Below, piece after piece: positions 1 to 9,501 of a stretch of DNA of 64,000 nucleotides. The notes under the pieces are model-generated. The model saw only the letters and a list, made by a program, of their open reading frames with translations, ran no database searches and was not told the DNA's origin. The translations under genes were made by a program, and so were the position numbers. Origin of the DNA: CAWKEY01 sp963848675 (GTDB lineage: Bacteria; Pseudomonadota; Gammaproteobacteria; Methylococcales; Methylomonadaceae); NCBI GenBank assembly GCA_963848675.1, contig CAWKEY010000030.1, forward strand, positions 62,001 through 126,000, read 5' to 3'. Every line of letters starts with the position of its first letter. The stretch's first letter is position 1.

Positions 1-474
1 GAGGAAATTAACAAAGCCGACCGGATTCTGTTGCTGCTCGACAGCCGCGAACCCGAAGCTGAAGATCTGCTGCAATACCTGCCCAAGACCATCAGCATTA
101 CCAAAATCTACAACAAAATAGACCTCATCAATGCAGCACCCAAAATTCAGGAAACAGCAACCGGCTGCGAATTGCATATCTCGATTAAAACCGGCGCCGG
201 TATGGAACTGCTCCGGCAACACCTGAAACAATGCATGGGTTATCAGGAACAAACCGACAATGTCTTTATTGCCCGAAGACGCCATATCGAAGCCATACGA
301 AAAGGCCATGAGTTTGTAGCCAGCGCGTTAAATCAGTTAAACACCAGTCAAGCCGGCGAACTGATCGCTGAAGACCTCAGGCAGGCTCAATACAGCCTGT
401 CTGAAATTACCGGCGAGTTCACTGCCGATGACTTACTGGGAAAAATTTTTTCCAGTTTTTGTATCGGAAAATAA
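1..474 (+). CDS. mnmE: tRNA modification GTPase MnmE, C-terminal part (5' end outside window)
   Basis: The reading frame is open from the first base, so the gene begins upstream of the window; about 157 C-terminal residues are present. MnmE works with MnmG to modify the wobble uridine of certain tRNAs. Visible are the end of the G domain (G4 motif NKID, then an SIKTGAG stretch matching G5) and the helical C-terminal domain. The protein ends in CIGK, the hallmark MnmE terminus with its conserved cysteine. The fragment is intact to the stop. A GC-rich hairpin follows directly. Confidence 0.95.
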   Translation, partial: EEINKADRILLLLDSREPEAEDLLQYLPKTISITKIYNKIDLINAAPKIQETATGCELHISIKTGAGMELLRQHLKQCMGYQEQTDNVFIARRRHIEAIRKGHEFVASALNQLNTSQAGELIAEDLRQAQYSLSEITGEFTADDLLGKIFSSFCIGK

Positions 475-481
475 CACCACG

Positions 482-505
482 GCCGGGATGACCCGGCGCC
501 GTCAA
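482..505 (+). terminator. Possible hairpin terminator after mnmE
   Basis: A GCCGGG/CCCGGC stem with a four-base loop lies about 8 bases after the mnmE stop codon. Only a weak T-rich tract follows, so factor-independent termination is uncertain. Confidence 0.45.
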
Positions 506-585
506 TTTAAGATCAATTTTGTATCCAAAACCGGCTTGTTTGTTTCGATAAAATTCACCTCCATCAACCCTAACTTTTAGACCAG

Positions 586-670
586 CGGGAGAAATCTTAA
601 GCGTTGAAGGTTTCGTGCTGCCCTCAATATTCCTCGCCCTGCCCGGAATGACAAATAACTCTGAATAAAT
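586..670. repeat. Dispersed intergenic repeat, copy 1
   Basis: This stretch closely resembles 60674-60756. Both share GGGAGAAATCT, a TAAGCG-TTGAA block, a TTCCTCG block, GCCCGGAATGACAAA and CTGAATA. It lies between the mnmE terminator and the convergent end of the GGDEF/EAL gene. No coding potential is seen. Confidence 0.6.
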
Positions 671-676
671 ACGTTT

Positions 677-3600
677 TCAGTTAATTGGGATTTCAAGTTT
701 TGGGCGACCCAAGTAATATCCCTGCGCCAGATCAATACCCAGGTTTCTGATCATATTAAATGTGGCCTCATCCTCAACGAACTCTGCCACAGTTATTTTC
801 CCAAGTCCGCGCGCCACTTCCACCATCGCCTTGACAAAAATCTGATTGTCCCGGTTATTGGGCAAATCACTGATGAAGGAGCCGTCTATCTTCAAAATTT
901 CCACGCCTAGATACTTAAGATAACCAAAGGTAGAGAAACCACTGCCAAAGTCATCCAGGCAAACTTTACAGCCTGATTGATGAATGGCTTCGATGAAACG
1001 CTGAGCATCCTTAATGTCTGAAACGGCAGCAGTTTCGGTCAGTTCGATGATTAAGCGGCTTGGTTCGACGTTCAGCTCCATCAGCAACTTCCGGATGTAT
1101 TGCGGCAATGAAGGCTCATCAAATGATCGGCCGGATATGTTGATTGCCAAGGGCGGCATATTGACGTCATTGGCCAGAAGTTCGATAGTTTTTCTAACGA
1201 CCCATCGATCAATATCAAGGATTTGTCCATTTTTCTCGGCAATTGGAATGAATTGTCCGGGCATGATCAATTGCTCTGGCTGGTTCGGATCGCGCATTCT
1301 GATCAGTACCTCGGCGTGTGTGAGTGTATTGCTGGCGGTTGTATAGACGCCCTGGAAATACAGATCAAAAAGATCTTCTTCGAGTGCCTGGGCAATCATG
1401 TTATGCCAGGTCATTCGATGCATCATCGCCTCTGAAGAGTCGCGCTTGGAATCATATACCGCCCAAGTATTCTTGCCCTGGTTTTTGGCCTGGTACATGG
1501 CGGTATCCGCGTGAGCAACCAAATCTTCGGCCGTTTCACCGTGCTCCGGAAAGACCGCCACGCCCACGCTGCTGGTGAGGCGAATGTTGGTGCCGCGAAA
1601 GCGCAGCGGGATAGACGAGATGGCGTTGACAATGCGCGCGGGAAGAGCGTTGATATCTTCCCCTGGCTGAATAATACTCAGGATAGCGAACTCATCGCCT
1701 CCCAAGCGGGCGAATATTTCAATTTGACGAATAATGCTGGAAATTTCACCGGCAGCCCGGACTAATACCGTGTCACCGGCGCTGTGTCCGAAGGTATCAT
1801 TGATATACTTAAAGTCATCGAGATCGAAATAAAGCAATGCAAACTTACCACGGCTACGCAGGCAACTAGCGATAAGATTTTCCAGCTGCTCCTGAAAACG
1901 GTGCCGGTTATACAAGCCGGTCAAAGGATCTCGCTCAGCCAGGTAGAGAAGTTGTTGGGCGGTATGCCGCTCTTGGGTAATGTCTTCATATATCCACAGT
2001 CTTCCAAGAGTCCGGCCTTCGATATCGTTTACCGGATAAGACAGCTGAGTCAGCATCCGTCCATCACTTAACTCAAGCTCCATTCGCTCACTGATTTCAT
2101 GGCTATGAGGCATATTGAAGGCATTTTTTGAGGTATGGGCCGGACGGGCAAAAAGTTCGGTGGAACGCTCGAGTACGAGTTTAGTTGCTACGCCCAATAA
2201 GTCATCACGCTCGTTGATCAGCCACATTCTCAAAAATGCGGGGTTCACATACTCCACGAGGCGTTCATTGTCTTCAAATAAAATACCAATGTTCATGGCC
2301 GAAAGCAGGGCAACCATGCGACTCTGTTCATGCTCCGCCAGGGTCCGTTGTTCACGCTGATGTTGCTCGGATAGCCTGAGTTCTTCCATGACGCGGCTCA
2401 AATCCTCCTCGGCGTGTTTACGTTCGCTGATATCCTGAGCGGTGCCCAGCGCTTCGATGACATTGCCGGCTGCATCAAAGCTAACCTGAGCTTGTTCCCT
2501 GAGCCATTTGATGTGCCCATGGACGTTGATTCTGTGTTCGATATCGTACACCTCGCCCTGTAAAGCAGCCTTCCAGGCACGATCGACCAATTCCCTGTCC
2601 TCCGGCACAACACAAGCTAAAAAGCCACCATAGCTTAGGGGATCTACATTTTCCACGCCAAAGATTCGGTAGGTTTCTTTTGACCAAGTCAGTTCATTAT
2701 TCACCAGGTCAAAATGCCAGCTTCCCAGTTTGGCCAGGGTCTGAGCACGATGGAGGGCGTCCTCGCTCTTTTGTAAAGCAATCTCCTTGGCTTTTCGATC
2801 GTTGATGTCCGCGTGTGTGCCCAGCATGCGCAGCGGCCGTCCTTGACAGTCCCACTCGACTACCTTACCGAGGGAAAGTATCCACTTCCAGTCGCCCTGC
2901 CGGGTGAGTTGACGAAATTCGACATCATAATCGTCGCGCGTTCCGGCAATGTAGTCCTCATAGATCCGAGAGACATGCTCACGATCATCCGGATGTAATC
3001 GATCCTGCCATTTTTGGTTGGTTTCTTCGAATGTTTCAGGGTCATAACCCAACATTAGGGCATATTCTGGACTGACCTTTGCCTTCCCTGTTTGCACATT
3101 GAGATCATAAAGACCCTGGTTTACTGCCTTCAGAGCCAGCCGCAGGCGATATTCGCTGTCACGTAGATGTTGCTCGGCATAACGGCGTGACGCCTGGACG
3201 CCAATAATCGTGTAGGAAACCAGCGCGGTGGTGGCCACAAAAATGCACAAGACCAATTGGTCGATCTGCAGATGTCCCCTGGCAAATGGGCCGTTGCCTT
3301 GTGCAGTCCCCCATACGGCGAGTATAGAAATAACCAGGGCGGCAATCGAAGCGCCCACGGTTTCGAAACGTAGACCTGCCCATATCAGCGGGAGAAACAC
3401 CAGAAAGGCTAACGACAATTTGAGTTGGCCCAAAGCTAGGACATCGCTGAATACAAGCCAAGCCAGGCCGATACAGGCACTCATCACCAAGATGAGCTCC
3501 AGGTTGAAGCGAGGGCGTAGTATAGAGCCGATTTTATAAGCCGACCAGACCAGCAAAGGAGGTGCAAAGATCAGTACGCCAACCGTATCACCAAGCCACC

Positions 3601-4072
3601 AGCCCAACCAGGCTTGAGGAATCAAATCTCTCAATAGTTTGCCGCCGGCATATAGCGAGAGGGTGCCGGCCGTTGCCGTCAATAACATCGTACCGGACGC
3701 GATCAGAATGAAAGCGATCACATCCCGGCTGCGCTTGAAGAGATTTTCAGGTCTCGCCAGTCGTTTCAGTATCAGGGCGCCCAAGACCGGCCCCAGGGTA
3801 TTTCCAACCGCGATGGACAATGCGACAGGGATTGAAAGCCCGCTTGTGGTTAGATTGACCAGCAGTGCGCCGAGAAATACACCGGGCCAGCACCACAGTC
3901 CCCATGCCAACAAGGCAGCGAGGGCTATGCCGGTTGGTGGCCACAACAAAGTGATGCTGGAGCCCATATAGGGCATGATTAGACCTATTTTTCCACCCGT
4001 GTAATAGGCAAGCGCCACTACCGCTATCCGTAAAACCATAAACCCCATAGAAGATAATCTCTTGTTATTCAT
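677..4072 (-). CDS. MASE1-PAS-PAS-PAS-GGDEF-EAL membrane signalling protein
   Basis: A membrane-bound cyclic-di-GMP enzyme. The N-terminal ~300 residues are hydrophobic and multi-pass (MASE1-like sensor). Three PAS/PAC segments follow, then a GGDEF domain with an intact RLGGDEFAIL motif and an EAL domain. The EAL signature reads AEVLIR and DDFGSGFST is present, so both synthesis and hydrolysis of c-di-GMP are possible. The frame extends to a TTG at 4108, but the ATG at 4072 has an AGG just upstream and is preferred. It is transcribed alone, convergent with mnmE. The signal sensed is unknown. Confidence 0.9.
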   Translation of the reverse strand: MNNKRLSSMGFMVLRIAVVALAYYTGGKIGLIMPYMGSSITLLWPPTGIALAALLAWGLWCWPGVFLGALLVNLTTSGLSIPVALSIAVGNTLGPVLGALILKRLARPENLFKRSRDVIAFILIASGTMLLTATAGTLSLYAGGKLLRDLIPQAWLGWWLGDTVGVLIFAPPLLVWSAYKIGSILRPRFNLELILVMSACIGLAWLVFSDVLALGQLKLSLAFLVFLPLIWAGLRFETVGASIAALVISILAVWGTAQGNGPFARGHLQIDQLVLCIFVATTALVSYTIIGVQASRRYAEQHLRDSEYRLRLALKAVNQGLYDLNVQTGKAKVSPEYALMLGYDPETFEETNQKWQDRLHPDDREHVSRIYEDYIAGTRDDYDVEFRQLTRQGDWKWILSLGKVVEWDCQGRPLRMLGTHADINDRKAKEIALQKSEDALHRAQTLAKLGSWHFDLVNNELTWSKETYRIFGVENVDPLSYGGFLACVVPEDRELVDRAWKAALQGEVYDIEHRINVHGHIKWLREQAQVSFDAAGNVIEALGTAQDISERKHAEEDLSRVMEELRLSEQHQREQRTLAEHEQSRMVALLSAMNIGILFEDNERLVEYVNPAFLRMWLINERDDLLGVATKLVLERSTELFARPAHTSKNAFNMPHSHEISERMELELSDGRMLTQLSYPVNDIEGRTLGRLWIYEDITQERHTAQQLLYLAERDPLTGLYNRHRFQEQLENLIASCLRSRGKFALLYFDLDDFKYINDTFGHSAGDTVLVRAAGEISSIIRQIEIFARLGGDEFAILSIIQPGEDINALPARIVNAISSIPLRFRGTNIRLTSSVGVAVFPEHGETAEDLVAHADTAMYQAKNQGKNTWAVYDSKRDSSEAMMHRMTWHNMIAQALEEDLFDLYFQGVYTTASNTLTHAEVLIRMRDPNQPEQLIMPGQFIPIAEKNGQILDIDRWVVRKTIELLANDVNMPPLAINISGRSFDEPSLPQYIRKLLMELNVEPSRLIIELTETAAVSDIKDAQRFIEAIHQSGCKVCLDDFGSGFSTFGYLKYLGVEILKIDGSFISDLPNNRDNQIFVKAMVEVARGLGKITVAEFVEDEATFNMIRNLGIDLAQGYYLGRPKLEIPIN

Positions 4073-4108
4073 TTGCCTGGAAAGCTCAATAATAGTATGA
4101 AAATACAA

Positions 4109-4441
4109 GGTATCTAATTTATATTGCTAGCTGGTGCTTGAACGAAAATCAATAATTGCAATATAAAACAATAGGCTATGATATAAAACAACAATAAGGA
4201 TCGGCGGCAGCCAGTTTTGAATGAAAAGCGTCGAATGTTAGTAAAGTATTGATAAATCGAAATATTATTTTCGCTTTTTCAAAAGCTCATCGCCGACATT
4301 TGCATCGACGCGTCTTCACGGAATGACATTTTCTGGTTTTGCTGGGCTAAAAAAGGAGGCCTTGATCCAAAACATTGGAACAAAATGCCGCTGATGTTTC
4401 GATTGGTCTTTTGACATCAAGCGTGAGTGGGATAAAGCGGT
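4109..4441. other. AT-rich intergenic region
   Basis: An AT-rich spacer between two minus-strand genes. It should carry the promoter of the GGDEF/EAL gene. I see no open reading frame, RNA gene or clear inverted repeat. Confidence 0.4.
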
Positions 4442-5212
4442 TCACAAGCGTTTGGGGTCAAAATGCACCAGTCGAAAACCCTGATGCTGAAGATTACTGA
4501 CAATTTCGTCGAGATGCTGGTAGGTGGTGGGACGCGTGTCATGGAATACCAATAGGCAGGGGTAAGGTTTAGTCCACGCCGCCAGAATGGACTCAGTTTT
4601 TTGCTTGATCACATCAACCGTCACACCCGGTGTTGCGTCGCCTACCGATTCCCCCATAACGATCTGATAACCTAATCGTTTAGCGGTTTCACGCACATTT
4701 GTAGTGAGAATAAAATAGGGTGGTCGAAACAGGCGAGTGTTTGATGCGCCTAAAGCCAGTTTGGAAATGGCTTCCCACTCGGTAAATTCGCTCAGCACAG
4801 TCTCTGGCGTATCCAGCCAAGGCCATTGGAACCATGCGTGATGCGTCGAATGATTACCGATGGTATGCCCGGTTTGCTTGATTCGTCTGGCGATTTTTGG
4901 GTATTTTGCGATGCTGCCCTTGTTGGGCCAGAGTTCGTAGGGGGCGTAATACCTTCGCCGCTGCCAAAATTCATCAGGCGCATCGGCCAACAGAAAAAAA
5001 CCGGCTTTTACCGGGGTGCCGTCAATGGCCCTGAGCCTTGCCAAGATATCCAGCACACGCCCGGTTTGGGGCAGCGGCCCATCATCAAAGCTAAGCATAA
5101 ACTCGGCACTTTTCGTCGTGATTTGTCGACGCGGATAACCCACATCCAGTCGGGAAATGCAGCCTGCCAAAAGGCTAGCGACAATGAGCACTGACCAAAT
5201 AGCATGCTTCAT
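4442..5212 (-). CDS. Lipoprotein polysaccharide deacetylase (NodB homology)
   Basis: A predicted lipoprotein of 256 residues with lipobox LLAGC (Cys18). The NodB-type deacetylase core shows motif 1 SFDDGP (residues 41-46), the metal-binding motif HSTHH (121-125) and an RPPY motif (163-166). Such enzymes remove acetyl groups from N-acetylated surface polysaccharides, here probably in the periplasm or at the outer membrane. No polysaccharide genes are adjacent, so the substrate is unknown. The ATG at 5212 leads straight into the signal peptide. Confidence 0.88.
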   Translation of the reverse strand: MKHAIWSVLIVASLLAGCISRLDVGYPRRQITTKSAEFMLSFDDGPLPQTGRVLDILARLRAIDGTPVKAGFFLLADAPDEFWQRRRYYAPYELWPNKGSIAKYPKIARRIKQTGHTIGNHSTHHAWFQWPWLDTPETVLSEFTEWEAISKLALGASNTRLFRPPYFILTTNVRETAKRLGYQIVMGESVGDATPGVTVDVIKQKTESILAAWTKPYPCLLVFHDTRPTTYQHLDEIVSNLQHQGFRLVHFDPKRL

Positions 5213-5878
5213 GTTTACTTTAATTTTTTATCTCGTGAATTCAAGCTCTGTAAAATGCAATCAAACACCGAGCTTATCGCTAGAACAAACTGATCCTACG
5301 AACCTGCATCACCCAAAGTACAGGACTGGCAGATTTACCAGGCCTTGAATTGTCGGAACAGCCTTTTCTACCTGGCGATTACTGCAATACTTGGTTTCTG
5401 ATCAACAGCGCCAAGTCAAAGAGCGGCGTTAGTCGGTAAAGATGGAGCAACACTTGAGCGAACAAAATACCGAAAAAACTATCGTCATTCTGTACGTTAG
5501 CGCACAGACACTCGAGAAATGCTTTTGTAAATTGACCCTCTGGGTAGATGTATGAAGTCAGCCGGATAGGGTCTTTAGCTTTGTGTGCGGCGGTGCGAGC
5601 GATGCCAAGTTGAAGACCAAGGAAGCAAAAGGCCATACCCTACTCCTTACCGGAGCCAACGAACCGAGTCTTTATGTCAGTTACCCTCCGGTAATTATGT
5701 GGTTCTAACAAACAGGGATAGGCACGTCATCAAAAAAGGTCATGGTGGGGGCACTGGAATCCAGTATGGTTTTCAATCGCTCCGAGGTGAGGATGACGGG
5801 CCCAAACCTTGTCTGCGAACCATTCAATAGAAATGGGCGATCAAGCCCATTAAATGTCAAATTTTTTGGAGAACGACT
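5213..5878. other. Intergenic region with no confident gene
   Basis: About 670 bases with short open frames on both strands (5379-5636 minus, 5585-5830 plus, 5705-5905 minus). None shows a recognisable domain. One plus-strand frame reads through two stops with plausible protein-like composition and could be a decayed gene. The end of the region holds the GGAG ribosome-binding site of the next gene. Confidence 0.35.
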
Positions 5879-6319
5879 ATGAGTTTGGATCAAATCGAAG
5901 ACCAATCGGTAGAACTAAATGGGAGATTTGGGGTGAAATGGCAACACGACCTGTGCAACACTCCCGACCGAACCGCTGGGCAGAGGCGAGTAACCCTCAG
6001 AACATTATCGGCTCTCAGCGTGATGAGTCTCGTAGTCGGCCTCAGTGGATGCATGATCGTCGATTCGCCGATCAAGGGCGTGCTGGGTACCGAGGTTATC
6101 TGGGGTGATATAGCGACCGGAGAAAGCACCTCCGCTAGTTCGTTGAAGGAGGGCAAAGCCTGTGCAGAGTCCATACTTGGCTTGCTGGCGCGCGGCGATG
6201 CCAGTGTTCGTGCGGCAAAGGAAAATGGCAACATCAAAGAGGTCGTTTCCGTGGATCACTCGGCGAGGAATTTGTTAAATATTGTCGGCGAGTGGTGCAC
6301 TATAGTGAGAGGCCGCTAG
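5879..6319 (+). CDS. TRL-like family putative lipoprotein
   Basis: The C-terminal ~90 residues look like a TRL-like domain: an SGC lipobox, a GKACAESILGLLARGDAS block, then SVDHSARNLL and GEWCTIVRG. The lipobox cysteine is residue 58, so from the ATG at 5879 (which has a good GGAG site) there is an unusual ~37-residue polar extension before the hydrophobic segment. An internal ATG at 6023 would leave only nine residues before the cysteine, too few for a signal peptide. Function is unknown. The start is the uncertain point. Confidence 0.7.
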   Translation: MSLDQIEDQSVELNGRFGVKWQHDLCNTPDRTAGQRRVTLRTLSALSVMSLVVGLSGCMIVDSPIKGVLGTEVIWGDIATGESTSASSLKEGKACAESILGLLARGDASVRAAKENGNIKEVVSVDHSARNLLNIVGEWCTIVRGR

Positions 6320-6358
6320 GCATCTTGCTCTCGATTCGCGAGACGGCAACGCAACAGG

Positions 6359-6607
6359 GTGCGGCGGGTGCTTGATAATTCATACCTGTCTACGCGACGC
6401 AGAACGGGTGGCGGTTCGCGGGGCTCGGTTATGTGGACAAAAACACGTATGGTCCACATGCTGAGCGCTAACTTCAAGGTGCTAGTCATACAGGAACAGG
6501 CCTGCCGGGTCGAATGCATCCGTCACGCGAATGGTACGGTTCGGTTCACTGGCGAGCTCTTCGGACAGCCGCTGGCCTTTAAACCCTTCAACATCGTAAA
6601 GCCATGA
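6359..6607 (+). CDS. Hypothetical small protein coupled to the acyltransferase
   Basis: An 82-residue frame that I do not recognise. Its stop overlaps the start of the next gene as ATGA (6604-6607), the arrangement expected for translational coupling, which is the main reason to believe it. The C-terminal half (after Met34) looks more protein-like than the arginine-rich N-terminal half, so the true start may be internal or the gene may be the 3' remnant of a longer one. Confidence 0.4.
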   Translation: MRRVLDNSYLSTRRRTGGGSRGSVMWTKTRMVHMLSANFKVLVIQEQACRVECIRHANGTVRFTGELFGQPLAFKPFNIVKP

Positions 6608-7500
6608 AACAGGCTTGGCTAGAATTGCCGGAGCGGAGCAACCTGTTCTGGTTGAACACCATCAACTGGATATCCCTGAAGGTTGGGCGATGGTTGTCCC
6701 GCCTTCTGCTTTACCCGATTACAGCCTATTTCGTTGTCTTCTCGTACCGCACTCGCGCCGCCTCTGTAGACTTTCTGCGGCGGGCTTTGGGTCGTGATTG
6801 CGGCTGGGCCGAGGTGTTCAAGCATTACCACACCTTCGCCTGTACGCTACTGGACCGCATATACCTCTTTGCCGGGCAGGACCAGCGACTGGATATTCGC
6901 ATACACGGCCTGGAGGTGCTGGAGAATTACGCTCGCTCCGGACGCGGTTGCCTGCTGGTAGGCGCCCATCTCGGCGGCTTCGAGATCGTCCGGGCGGTGG
7001 GGCTATTGCGGAGCGGATACCGTATCAAGTCACTGGTTTACGGGGAGGGAACGCCCCGCATTACCGGCCTGTACCAGAAACTGAATCCGGCGCTATTCGA
7101 AGACATCATCCACATGGGCGGTGTCGGATCTTTGTTTGGACTCGACGAGCATGTGAGCCAGGGCGGCATTATCGCACTATTGGGAGACCGCAGTGTGCAC
7201 AACAGCAAGCGCATTCGCTGCGAATTCTTCGGCGAGCCGGCCTGGTTCCCTGAGGCTCCGGCCTTGCTGTCTCAAATTCTCGAGATGCCTCTGGTTTTGT
7301 TCTTCTGCCTGCACCGGGGCGACGGGCGCTACGATGTGTGGTTTGAACACTTGGCCGACCCGGCGCGAGTCAGCCGGCATGAGCGGGAGACTGCTCTCCA
7401 CGGCATCATGCAGAGCTATGCCAACCGTCTGGAATATTACTGCCGGCTGGCGCCTTATAACTGGTTCAATTTTTATGATTTCTGGAAGTCGGACGGGTAG
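6604..7500 (+). CDS. LpxL/HtrB-like acyltransferase of the aryl-polyene cluster
   Basis: A 298-residue protein of the lysophospholipid/lipid A acyltransferase superfamily. The catalytic H-x4-E is at His122-Glu127 in GAHLGGFEIV, and it ends in a LEYYC...YNWFNFYDFW stretch typical of aryl-polyene cluster acyltransferases. It probably attaches the polyene acyl chain to its lipid or sugar carrier. In many APE clusters this activity is the C-terminal half of a glycosyltransferase-acyltransferase fusion; here it is a separate gene placed before the glycosyltransferase. A remnant of another copy lies at 12491-12715. Base composition is more GC-rich than the following genes, hinting at a separate origin. 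Confidence 0.8.
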   Translation: MKQAWLELPERSNLFWLNTINWISLKVGRWLSRLLLYPITAYFVVFSYRTRAASVDFLRRALGRDCGWAEVFKHYHTFACTLLDRIYLFAGQDQRLDIRIHGLEVLENYARSGRGCLLVGAHLGGFEIVRAVGLLRSGYRIKSLVYGEGTPRITGLYQKLNPALFEDIIHMGGVGSLFGLDEHVSQGGIIALLGDRSVHNSKRIRCEFFGEPAWFPEAPALLSQILEMPLVLFFCLHRGDGRYDVWFEHLADPARVSRHERETALHGIMQSYANRLEYYCRLAPYNWFNFYDFWKSDG

Positions 7501-7709
7501 ATTCCTAGCTAATCGAGGGCTGGCAATACCATAATCGGCGCAAGACGAAGCATCGGTACTACCAGGCTTTCCGTAGCTCAATAGACTAACCTAATGCTGG
7601 CGAAACAACCAGGCGGGATGATTTCTTGTGCACCAAGCGCCCTTTTTGGTAGCCGGCATCGTGTCGTTTATTGCCGGGCAATTTTTCGGGGTGAATGGAG
7701 AGATATGAC

Positions 7710-8468
7710 ATGAACGGAAGAGACGAATACGTATTGGTAATCCCGGCCTACAACGAAGCCGCCACCATCCGCGAGGTGGTGCTGGGTGCCCTGCGGCATC
7801 TCGACACAGTGATTGTGGTTGACGATGGTTCCAGTGACGGCACGCTGGAAAAGCTCGCGGATTTGCCGGTGACGCTGCGGCGCCATGCCGAGAATCTGGG
7901 AAAGGCAGCGAGCCTGTGGCATGGCATGCAGACGGCACTAAAGCTCGGCGCGAAAGGGATCGTAACCATGGACGGAGACGGCCAGCACGATCCGGCCGAT
8001 CTTCCAGGACTCTTAATGGCTGCGCGAACCCATCCAGACAGACTGGTGATTGGCTCGCGCCTTTGGAACCGTGACCTGATTCCAAAGGCCCGCTACCGCG
8101 CCAACCGTTTTGCCAACTTCTGGATCGCCTGGGCCTCAGGCCAGGCAATTGAAGATAGTCAGTCGGGATTCCGGGTGTATCCAGCGCAACTTATCCGGCT
8201 CTGCCGGTTCGAGCTGAGTCGTGACCGGAGCTTTGTTTTCGAAAGCGAGATCATCATTGAAGCTGCCCGGCACAAATACCTATGCGCCTTCCACCCGGTG
8301 CAGACGACCTATCCCAAAAATGCCAGGCCCAGCCATTTCCGGCCAGTGAAGGACATTGTCCGCATCACGCGCATGGTGGCCTGGCGCCTGTTTATCCGGG
8401 GTTTTTTTCTGCCCGGATTGTGGCGAAGCCTGAGTGGAAATCAAGGCCTAAAACAGCAAAAACTTTAG
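7710..8468 (+). CDS. Family 2 glycosyltransferase of the aryl-polyene cluster
   Basis: A 252-residue GT-A glycosyltransferase with nucleotide-sugar motifs VVDDGSSDGT and TMDGDGQHD, resembling dolichol-phosphate-mannose-synthase-like GT2 enzymes. It would add a sugar during assembly of the polyene lipid. An upstream ATG at 7695 exists, but the GGAGAG site at 7697-7702 fits the ATG at 7710. It sits about 210 bases after the acyltransferase. Together they supply the two halves of the usual GT-AT fusion, in reversed order. Confidence 0.8.
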   Translation: MNGRDEYVLVIPAYNEAATIREVVLGALRHLDTVIVVDDGSSDGTLEKLADLPVTLRRHAENLGKAASLWHGMQTALKLGAKGIVTMDGDGQHDPADLPGLLMAARTHPDRLVIGSRLWNRDLIPKARYRANRFANFWIAWASGQAIEDSQSGFRVYPAQLIRLCRFELSRDRSFVFESEIIIEAARHKYLCAFHPVQTTYPKNARPSHFRPVKDIVRITRMVAWRLFIRGFFLPGLWRSLSGNQGLKQQKL

Positions 8469-8790
8469 CCGTTTGTTGACTGATGCGGATTCAGCTCCGA
8501 AGTGCAATCCCGGAGATCATGAGGCTTACGTACTCGGGTTAATGACTGTAGTTTAAGACAGAAGATACTCATGATTGATTAGAAAATCACTTAAAATTTC
8601 CTACCCTAACTATATTATATCTTCGTAGCTTGCTTCGGATAGGTGGAAGCAATAATGAAGGCCATTAGCTTAATGGACTCGTGTTTTTTTTCTGGCAACA
8701 CAGATGTCCGTACTTATGCCCCAGTATTAAGGAGTAAACACGCTTGTCTTTACCGAAAACTCGATGCCGAATTTATTACCGAAGGTATAG
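8469..8790. promoter_or_regulatory. Probable promoter region of the core APE operon
   Basis: A 320-base AT-rich gap between the GC-richer acyltransferase/glycosyltransferase pair and the chain-length-factor gene. No coding sequence is seen. The change in composition marks a likely junction between separately acquired segments. I could not single out a convincing -35/-10 pair. Confidence 0.35.
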
Positions 8791-9501
8791 ATGCAACATA
8801 ACTTTGTCGTAGAAAGTTGGGCCGTTTGGCCTCCTTTGCAGTCCAATAAACAGCAACATACTGATATACAGGAGGAATTACTAGCAAACGTACCGAAAAT
8901 GCTAAAGCGGCGATTGACCGCATTGGCTAAATCGGTGTTCTGCGTTGCCGGCCAATGCCTTGACGAGCGCATTCAAGTACCGGCGGTTTTCAGTTCCACA
9001 CACGGTGAATTGGCTAAATCATTTGCGATGATGGAAATGCTGGAAGCCGGGGAAGAAATTTCCCCCACCACATTCAGTCTCTCTGTGCACAATGCCATTG
9101 CCGGCCTGTTTTCCATGGCCTGGCAGAATAAGCTGCAATGCACCGTCGTTGCCCCTGGAGAAGAAGGCATGGCGCCGGCATTTCTTGAAGCGCTAGGGTT
9201 GCTTCAGGAAGGCGCGGAGCGAGTCTTGTTGGTGTTTTATGACGAGCCATTGATAGACTTTTATCCCTCCGAACCTTATCAATTGTCTGCGGATGAAACC
9301 CAAGCGCTGGCATTGCGTATTTCCAAGAGTGGCACAGGGCAGGCATTAAGGATATTTTCAACGCCTTCGACCGGACATGATGGTGAGCAACCCGTGCAAT
9401 TACCGGCCTTTATCCACTTTTTAGCCGCTACGCAAGCAAGCCTGACTTTCAAAACACCACGACACAGCTGGTGCTGGGAGAAAGATACCACAGCGAATTA
9501 A
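8791..9501 (+). CDS. Beta-ketoacyl synthase-like chain-length factor (ApeC-type)
   Basis: A 236-residue partial ketosynthase-fold protein with the aryl-polyene chain-length-factor pattern: VESWAVWPP at the N-terminus, LKRRLTALAK, then SSTHGELAKS, LSVHNAIAGL and VLLVFYDEPL. It lacks the Cys-His-His active site, as expected for the non-catalytic partner of a ketosynthase. It should pair with the ketosynthase at 18576-19757. The gene is intact, and its 3' end runs into the decayed acyltransferase gene. Confidence 0.82.
   Translation: MQHNFVVESWAVWPPLQSNKQQHTDIQEELLANVPKMLKRRLTALAKSVFCVAGQCLDERIQVPAVFSSTHGELAKSFAMMEMLEAGEEISPTTFSLSVHNAIAGLFSMAWQNKLQCTVVAPGEEGMAPAFLEALGLLQEGAERVLLVFYDEPLIDFYPSEPYQLSADETQALALRISKSGTGQALRIFSTPSTGHDGEQPVQLPAFIHFLAATQASLTFKTPRHSWCWEKDTTAN

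Noticed and set aside
1014..3971. Several plus-strand frames opposite the GGDEF/EAL gene
   Set aside because: They mirror the coding bias of the true minus-strand gene and show no domains.
5379..5636. 85-codon minus-strand frame
   Set aside because: Composition looks protein-like but there is no domain, no ribosome site and no coupled neighbour.
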